Shown piece by piece: positions 57,721 through 64,000 of a stretch of 64,000 bases of DNA (position 1 is its first letter; each line of letters opens with the position of its first letter). A program made the position numbers and the translations under genes. The notes under the pieces were generated by a model. It had not been told where the DNA came from and searched no databases. It was given only the letters and a program-made list of their open reading frames with translations. This stretch comes from Chamaecyparis obtusa (taxonomy: Eukaryota > Streptophyta > Pinopsida > Cupressales > Cupressaceae): contig BSBK01007727.1 in assembly GCA_027943335.1 (NCBI GenBank), forward strand, positions 436,501 through 500,500, given 5' to 3'.

Positions 57721-58600
57721 TGATACAGGGTCTCGGATATTATGATATAGTGGGAGGCTTGGCGTAAAAAGGTTTGTTTTTGGTTTCTAGATATGTTAGC
57801 TAGAATGGTATTGTCTTTCAGATAGGAATATATCTTTCCATAAGTCAGGGAATCTTGTCTGATAATATGACATATGATACTTGTATCAGGATCATTGTAT
57901 GCGGGATAAGTCAAGGATTCCACTAAGAACTCAAAAAGGGATTTTGTATCTTCTGCATCAAATAGAGAAGAAATTTTAGCCATAGCGTTTGTAGCCTTGT
58001 TATCATGCCGTGGAATTTTCTCAAAGGTGATGATTGAAAAATATTGCTTAAAGTCATCCACCATACATTTATATGGTAACAAATTGTCATCCTTGGTCTG
58101 GTATTCATTATTAACTTGATTGATAATCAATTGAGAGTCTCCATAGACATTCAATTCAGTGACTTTCCATTGCAGAGCCATCTTCAGCCCAATCATCAAA
58201 GCTTCATACTCAGCTACACTATTTGTACAAGGAAAAAGTAGCTTGTAAGACTTCGGTATTGTATATCCTTGTGGTGTAACAAATAGTACTCTAGCTCCTA
58301 AACCATGTTGAATATATGATCCATCAAAGTACAAATTCCATGTCTGTATGGATAATGTCAGGATATGTGCATCTAAAAATTCTTTATGTATAGGTTGATC
58401 ATCTATCAGTGGTGCCTCAGCTAATTGATCTAAAATTACTTGTCCTTTGATGGCCTTCCTATCCACATACTCAATATTAAATTCACTAAGTAACATAACC
58501 CACTTAGCCAATCTTCTCATTAATACTGTCTTGCTCAAAAGATATTTCAAAGGATCAATCTTTGCAATAATCTTGATAGAATGAGACAACATATAATGTT
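57721..58600 (-). pseudogene. E4 second (archaeal-like) RNase H and flanks
   Basis: The 299-codon frame 57693-58592 is the longest clean piece of pol here. It begins with the end of the first RNase H (KIDPLKYLLSK, AKWVMLLSEFNIEYV) and continues into the second RNase H: LYFDGSY (Asp at about 58325), VAEYEALMIG (Glu) and YGDSQLIINQV (Asp). The fourth acid is Asn here (ATNAMA; E3 has VDAMA). The spacer to integrase (FLVESLTYPAY, RQASHYIIISETLYQRGL) ends at a stop near 57690. Confidence 0.88.
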
Positions 58601-59790
58601 GCCATTTCTATGAAGCAAAGACTATTGCTAGACATGCTTTTTCAATTGGAGAATAATTGAGTTCATATCCCACAAGGGTGTGACTGATATAATATATAGC
58701 CTTTTCCTTTCCTTCGTGATCTTGTTGAGCCAGAAGAGCACCTAGCAAGACTTCTGTAGCTAAAATATAGAGCAAGAGTGGATTTCCTGGAATCAATGAC
58801 ATAAGAGTAGGAGGATTTTCCAAATATTTCTTGATCTTAGTGAAGGCTTCTTCACACTTATCATCCCACGTGAATGAGATGTCTTTATGTAACAGATGTT
58901 GAAAGGGATGGCTTATGTCTGCTAATTGAGAAACAACCCTTTTGATTGATTGAAGATGTCCTTGTAAAGATCTTAATAGATTGACCTTTGTAGGGAAAGT
59001 CATCTCCATGATTTCCTTAACTTTCTTTGGATCAACTTCTATACATTTAGTTGAGATAATATACCCTAACAATTTTCCTGATGTAACCCCAAATGCACAC
59101 TTCTTTGGATTGAGTCTAATCTGATACTTTTCCATTCGGGTGAATATTCTATCTAGCACTCTTAAATGACCATCTCTATTTTTGGATTTTGCTAGAATAT
59201 CATCAACATAATCTTCCATTATAGTATGCATCACATCATGAAAGATTATGGTCATAGCCCTTTGATAAGTTGCACCAGCAATCTTGAGTCTAAAAGGTAT
59301 CACATTCCAACAATATGTGCCCCAAGGACATGTAAAAGTAGTCTTCTCTTGGTCTTCTGGCGCAATATTGATCTGGTTATAGCCAAAAAAACCATCCATT
59401 AGAGACAACATCTCATGTCTAACTGTCAAATCAACTATGATATCAATGTTTGGCAATGGGAAGTCATCTTTAGGAAAAGTTGTTGAGATCTCAAAAATCT
59501 ATACAAATCCTGATACACTTGTCTAGTTTTGATACTGGTACAATATTGGAAATCCATTCAACATAATCAATGGCTTGAATGAATCCAACATCTAGGAGCT
59601 TCTTTAATTTTTATTTAACCATAAGTGCAATACGAGGATGCATCTTTCTAAGTTTCTGTTTGACTGGTTTAATTATTGGTGCAATAGACAAGTGATGCAT
59701 AATAAGATTAGGATCTAGTCCTGGCATATCAGCATAAGACCAGGAAAAGTTGACTTGTCTCTCTTTGAAAAACTATGAAAAAGCTTCTTT
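58601..59790 (-). pseudogene. E4 reverse transcriptase and first RNase H pseudogene
   Basis: From about 59790 down: VNFSWSYADMPGLDP, IMHHLSI, WISNIVPVSK, a broken stretch with stops at 59470-59520, then the 282-codon frame 58608-59456 with MDGFFGYNQINIAPEDQ, GATYQRAMTIIFHD and the catalytic YVDD at 59199-59210. LNPKKCAFGVTSGKLLGY and SFTWDDKCEEAF follow. The first RNase H reads LYILATEVLLGALLAQQ, with no Asp in the LYxDxS position, as in E3. The TAG after IVFAS at about 58606 is at the same codon as in E3. Confidence 0.92.
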
Positions 59791-61231
59791 CTCTTATTCT
59801 GTTAAGGATGCTGCCACTTTGAGAATACGCGGGGACTCCTCTGTTCCGATGTTGAGAGGAAACATTGGTTCAATAAGTATTGTAGATTTCTCTCGATACA
59901 TATAATTTGGGAGAGTGTCAATCCTTCTATCTTCAGGCACCTTAGAGAGGTTTTCACCCTTAGGTACGTCTTTTCTTTTTACTATTTTCAGATCTAATAC
60001 TACCATTGAGTGGTTTTCACCATTAGATCTATTGATAATTTTTACATTTTTATGACTAAAAGGATTGGCACACTCTCCAAAATAAGCCATGTCAGTGAGT
60101 TCTATTGGAAATCATGACTTATGATCCCTGGGTAGTAGATGATCTTTGATTCCAAGATAGTCAATAATTGCATCATCATTATGGAAAATATCAAGTTCTA
60201 GATGGTTGGTAGATTCCCAATCTATAAGCTCAGGATGTACAAGGGGTATCGGGTCATTTGGATCAATTTCAAAGGATGAGATAGTATTTATAGAGAATTT
60301 TTCAAGGTTTATGATCGTATTATAAAGGTCTATTTCCATACCCTCATCTGAATCGTCTATCACAAGATAATTCTCACTTTCCTCACAATCGTCAACAGTA
60401 GTATCATGTGGAACTAATCCTAGTGATTTAGTCCTTGAACTCTCCCCCTCATGATAATTGCTACTATAGGTGTGGACAACATCAACTCCTATTTCTTCAG
60501 TATAGTCAGATAAGAAATCCCATTTGTAATCATTAGAGTCAGAATCATCATCATGATTATCCCTAAGTCTATTAATGATTTCTATTGCTATCCTTTTCTT
60601 TTCTGGACCCACATACATACCATGTTTTCAGAACTATAATGCAAGAGCTTTAGATGTCTCATGGAAAGGCATGATCTTTTATTTGCCTTTAGGTTCTTTT
60701 GGTCCTTCTCCTTTGTATCTCAATCCTATGGTATCTCTTTGGTAATTTAGATTTTTCAAAATTTGTTTTATAACACCTTCTCTCTGCAACCCTATAGGTC
60801 AACTGCCTTGGTATCCCATCTTTTGTAACAAAGTATATCCTTTACCATATACATCAAGTGATATATATTCATGTTTTACATCTTCTTCACTCTTATGTTG
60901 TTTAAGAAAATCATTAGCATTACGCTTAGCTGCTTCTTTTGATATAGTGCCCCCACTTATAAATGTGTCATAAATAAGTGTAGAATGAGCTTCTGATTGT
61001 TGTTTGATAATAAATGATTTTCCATGACTTAGGAGATAAGGGTAACTCTGTGATACAAAAAGTTTGACCCTAAGTGTATTCTCCCATACTTTGTTCTTTT
61101 ATGTCTATTTTGATCCCATTGGATTTAGATGTTGATGCTACATTACTTGGATCAATGGATACTGTTGTAGAAGATCCTACACGATTATAAGGTACCAAAG
61201 ATTCAGGTGTTGTCTTCATAGTGCTATAATA
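59791..61231 (-). pseudogene. E4 protease-RT linker with decayed G-patch
   Basis: After protease, several stops; at about 60870-60780 the minus strand reads GKGYTLLQKMGYQG, a stop and IGLQREGVIKQ, a decayed G-patch matching 35320-35412 in E3. A 168-codon acidic frame follows (60618-60112: DNHDDDSDSNDYKWDFL, DDSDEGMEIDLY). Then a 98-codon frame (60090-59794) has NGENHSMVVLDLK and PKGENLSKVPEDRR, matching the GENHHVAIS/GENLPEAPKDE repeats of E3 just before RT. Confidence 0.75.
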
Positions 61232-61660
61232 CTAGAAAGGATTCAGATCGCCTTTGATAGTTATTTCTTGTCCATTGTGGGGAAATTTCAAACATTGATG
61301 ATAAGTCAAGGGCACAAATTGCATAGAATAAATCCAAGGTCTCCCCAGAAGAATGTTATATGCAAGATCCATGTCAAGAACTTGATAAAGTACATCTTTG
61401 ACTACAAAACCTACTCTGATAGGAAGTACAGTAGATCCATTGGATGACCTCTCTTCTTCATCATAAGATTTGATTGTAATTTTCTTCTTTGGATCTATAA
61501 CATTTTTAGAAAATCCCAATGCAAGGACTAATTTCAAAGTGCATATATATAAGCCAACTCCTCCATCTATTAGTACTCTTTTGATTTTATGATTTTGTAC
61601 AAGGACTTCTATATGGAGTGGAGCATTATGTGCTTGATTAATGGCTAGATCATCATGCTC
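61232..61660 (-). pseudogene. E4 protease pseudogene
   Basis: Within the 306-codon frame 62152-61232, which also holds the end of gag. The active loop VLIDGGVGLYIC has its Asp codon at 61567-61565 and again Asp-Gly-Gly. KKKITIKSYDEEERSSNG, LPIRVGFVVKD and AYNILLGRPWIYSM follow. This domain itself carries no stop up to 61232. Confidence 0.88.
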
Positions 61661-63727
61661 AGTAAAAGAAAGGTAATGCAGAGTTGTCAAACGTCCCACC
61701 ATAGCTTGAAATTGGGCTTGATCTATATTTTTAGGAACATGAGTTTCTAGGAGAGATTTCTCAAGAATATCTTTATGAGACAGGGACAGATGCAAAAGCT
61801 CTAGTATAGATATTTGGGTTGGTGTTTTCTTCAATTTATCCAAAAGATTGTATTGATTGGAAACATTTGGTGTAGACTTTGGAACATAGATAGACTTGTT
61901 TTGGGAGGTGGTAGGTTTGGATGAGACAGCTTGGAGAGTAACCTTAGATTGGGATCGAGTGGTAACATTAACTAGTTGACTCTCAAACTTTTCTTTGATA
62001 GTAATCACATTGGCATAGTACTGAGAAGGATGACATTCAGAAATGTGATTAACATACTTATAGGATGTGGTATTGTAGTTGGCTTGATTATCACCTTTAG
62101 CATTGGAAGAACTTCCTTTCTCATGTTTAAGAAGTGGATCTTTAAAAGCCATATGTCACTCGTTTGAGGTATGTCCATCAACACTTATCTATCCACTTTC
62201 AATCAAGTCTTGTATCACATGTGTAAGTCTTTGACAATAATTGGTTTTGTGACCTTTCCCTCTATGAAATTCACAATAATCATTATCATTCCACCAAGAA
62301 GGTTTCACCCTAGGTTCAAAATCTCTAGTTTCAGGAAGTACAATGAGTTTCTTTGCGATTAACTTCCTTAATGTAGATTCAAGAGATTCATCCAAAGGAC
62401 TAAAAGTTCTTCTACGTGTCATAAAAGGTAATATCAAATTAGATGAATTGTTGCTAGTAATCTGAGTTGTAGTTTGATTGCTATAAGTAGGTTGAGTAGC
62501 ATTGGCTTTTCTTGTGAGATTTAGAAGAGGTTGGGTTGGTTTAACATGTTGGTTAACAAAAATCCCATCATTGACAATATTCTTGTTTTTGTTCCAAAAT
62601 TTGGACTTGTCATTGTTGTTGTTGTTGTTGGGATTTGAATTTGAAGATCCAACATTGTCCTTAGAATAAAGCTTAATCTCACCTTTTCTAGCCATAGCTT
62701 CCTCAATTTTAATGCCATTTTCAATGAGCTTGTTAAAGTTTGGAGGACATTGAAATTGCAACCTATAGCTCATTTCTTGCGTAAGGTTATGCACAAAGAT
62801 ATCTATCTTTTCTTGTTCGGGAATTGTTTGTGGATACTTGGCAAATAATTGACTCCATCTTTGAAAAAAAAGGAAAGGTTCTCCATTCTTTTGTTGTGCA
62901 TTGCAAAGATCAAGCATAGTGACCTCATGTTTGATGTTATATGAGTAATGAGTCACAAACTTGTCAATAAGCTCATTGAAAGATTTGATGCCTGGGGGTA
63001 GTTTGGAGAACCATTCCATGGCTTGTCCTCATAAAATACATGGAAATAGTCACATAAGATAAGTGTCATTGTGAGTGACTTCAATACAAGAAACACAAAA
63101 CTCATGAATGTGATCTTGTGGATCTGAATTCCCTTTGTATTTGTCAAATTTAGGTACCTCAAAATGAGGAGGGAATGGAATCATTGTTCAATGCTTATCA
63201 AAAGGATAAGGACATATATCATCTAAGGAATACTTCTTGGTTGATGATCCAATTTGAATGTCATGGATTTGTTGTTGAAGCATATGAAGTTGTTATAAAA
63301 TGGGATCCAAAGACGGGGGAGGTCCTTGAGTGTTTTGGGAAGAAACACTATTTTATTGTTTGTCTTCCTTTGCTCCATGAGTATGTGCCTCTTGAGAACC
63401 ACTAGGGATTTCTTGATTGTTTGTGATAGGTGGTTCTTTAAGAGTGGAAACATCAAAATCACTTGGTAGTTTTTCTCCTTGTTGAGCAAGCATGAGGAAA
63501 TACATCTCCTTATCCATGTCTAAAAGTCTTTCCATGACATTATGGAACCTAGCATCTTGCATAACCTCTCTTAAATCCTGATCTGTTGGTTCTTGATCTG
63601 ATGTAAAAATTGAACTTTTCTAATAAATTCCAGACCAAGGGTTTTCCTCATTGTTGTCTCCTTCCATCTTGTCTACAGATTCTAGATCAACATTTTGTTT
63701 GAGTCTCTGAGATCAAGTTTGAACCAT
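61661..63727 (-). pseudogene. gag: E4 gag pseudogene
   Basis: The start is ATG at 63727-63725 (MVQT, then TGA where CGA Arg is expected, compare MVETRA and MLVTTRS). Visible parts: MYFLMLAQQGEKLPSDF, PFPPHFEVPKFDKYKGN, DPQDHIHEFCVS, AMEWFSKLPPGIKSFNEL, LCNAQQKNGEPFLFFQRW and the knuckle CEFHRGKGHKTNYC near 62270 (C-x2-H-x4-H-x4-C). The 276-codon frame 63019-62189 is clean. Stops near 63713, 63350, 63190, 63040-63025 and 62150-62190 break the rest. Confidence 0.9.
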
Positions 63728-64000
63728 AAAATGTGAAAGATGATCTTGGGATGAAGAGTTTGATGAAGCAAGTGGAATGTGTTTGATTAGATAGATGTAG
63801 AAATGAACCTAAAAGTGTTGAGATAAGCATAAATTTTTTGATAATCTAAGTCTATAGGAGGTATGGATCTCACTATGATGTGACAAATAAAATCAAGAGA
63901 TCATGACCTAGGTAAGTTTTTGATCGAGGATGATAAATCCTGATACGATAAAATCACAAAGATCAAAATATGATAAGCAAGGTAATGATTCAACACTAAT
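63728..64000 (-). other. E4 leader, gag-proximal end
   Basis: The last part of the leader before gag, cut by the window edge. No palindromic word or tandem array is visible in these 273 bases. Confidence 0.6.

Larger units (their letters stand above)
49988..64000 (-). mobile_element. E4: Tat-lineage Ty3/gypsy element with a reverse PMD gene (5' end outside window)
   Basis: On the minus strand, from 64000 down: end of leader, gag (from 63727), protease, G-patch segment, RT, first and second RNase H, integrase, post-integrase motif, a PMD gene in the opposite orientation (plus strand), polypurine tract and 3' LTR (49988-51148). Same plan as E3 but diverged in sequence. The 5' LTR and primer site lie beyond 64000, so TSD and age cannot be judged. 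gag-pol is broken by fewer stops than E3, but one catalytic residue of integrase is changed. Confidence 0.92.

Overview
The window is nuclear DNA of a plant with a genome crowded by transposable elements. The evidence is nested LTR retrotransposons of the plant Tat branch of Ty3/gypsy, a plant L1-type LINE with a terminal RNase H, plant mobile domain (PMD) genes, primer sites matching plant tRNA-Lys and initiator tRNA-Met, and a decay pattern expected from cytosine methylation. The very large elements (E3 is about 17.8 kb) would suit a large-genome seed plant such as a gymnosperm, but that is inference. I found no intact host gene, no tRNA or rRNA gene and no CRISPR array.

Layout. 1-1398: 5' end of a minus-strand LTR element (E0), cut by the window edge. 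1399-6143: unassigned AT-rich DNA with two small repeats. 6144-16914: E1, a complete minus-strand Ty3/gypsy element with both LTRs and a near-perfect TSD; it keeps gag and protease but has lost RT and most of RNase H and integrase. 16986-19486: E2, a 2.5 kb non-coding LTR element with an exact TSD (attag); its 5' LTR holds an 83-repeat AT microsatellite inside a 228 bp palindrome. 19487-21654: unassigned. 21655 onward: a tandem duplication of a unit made of a gag fragment (minus) plus a 5'-truncated LINE (plus). The first LINE copy is split by a 1.15 kb TIR element in its RT catalytic box. The second is split at 28709/46530 by E3, which fills 28710-46529. 48036-49987: unassigned, ending in a small repeat-coding ORF that E4 interrupts. 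49988-64000: E4, a minus-strand relative of E3 that runs off the window.

E3 and E4 share one plan: LTR, tRNA-Lys primer site, leader, gag with a C-x2-H-x4-H-x4-C knuckle, protease, a G-patch segment, RT, a degenerate RNase H, a second RNase H, integrase, a conserved GGTGAAAAC motif, and then a PMD gene in the opposite orientation, ending with the polypurine tract and 3' LTR. In both, the reverse gene has its own conserved TATA box near the 3' LTR and what looks like a first intron. That intron is filled with short, near-palindromic words (CTCGTACGAG type in E3, TGCGCA/CACATACGTGTG type in E4). Similar word blocks follow the primer site of E0 and E3. All these genes are broken by stops and frameshifts, so the window is a graveyard of elements, not a set of working genes. 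The palindromic-word blocks tied to the reverse PMD gene are the part I cannot match to anything described.
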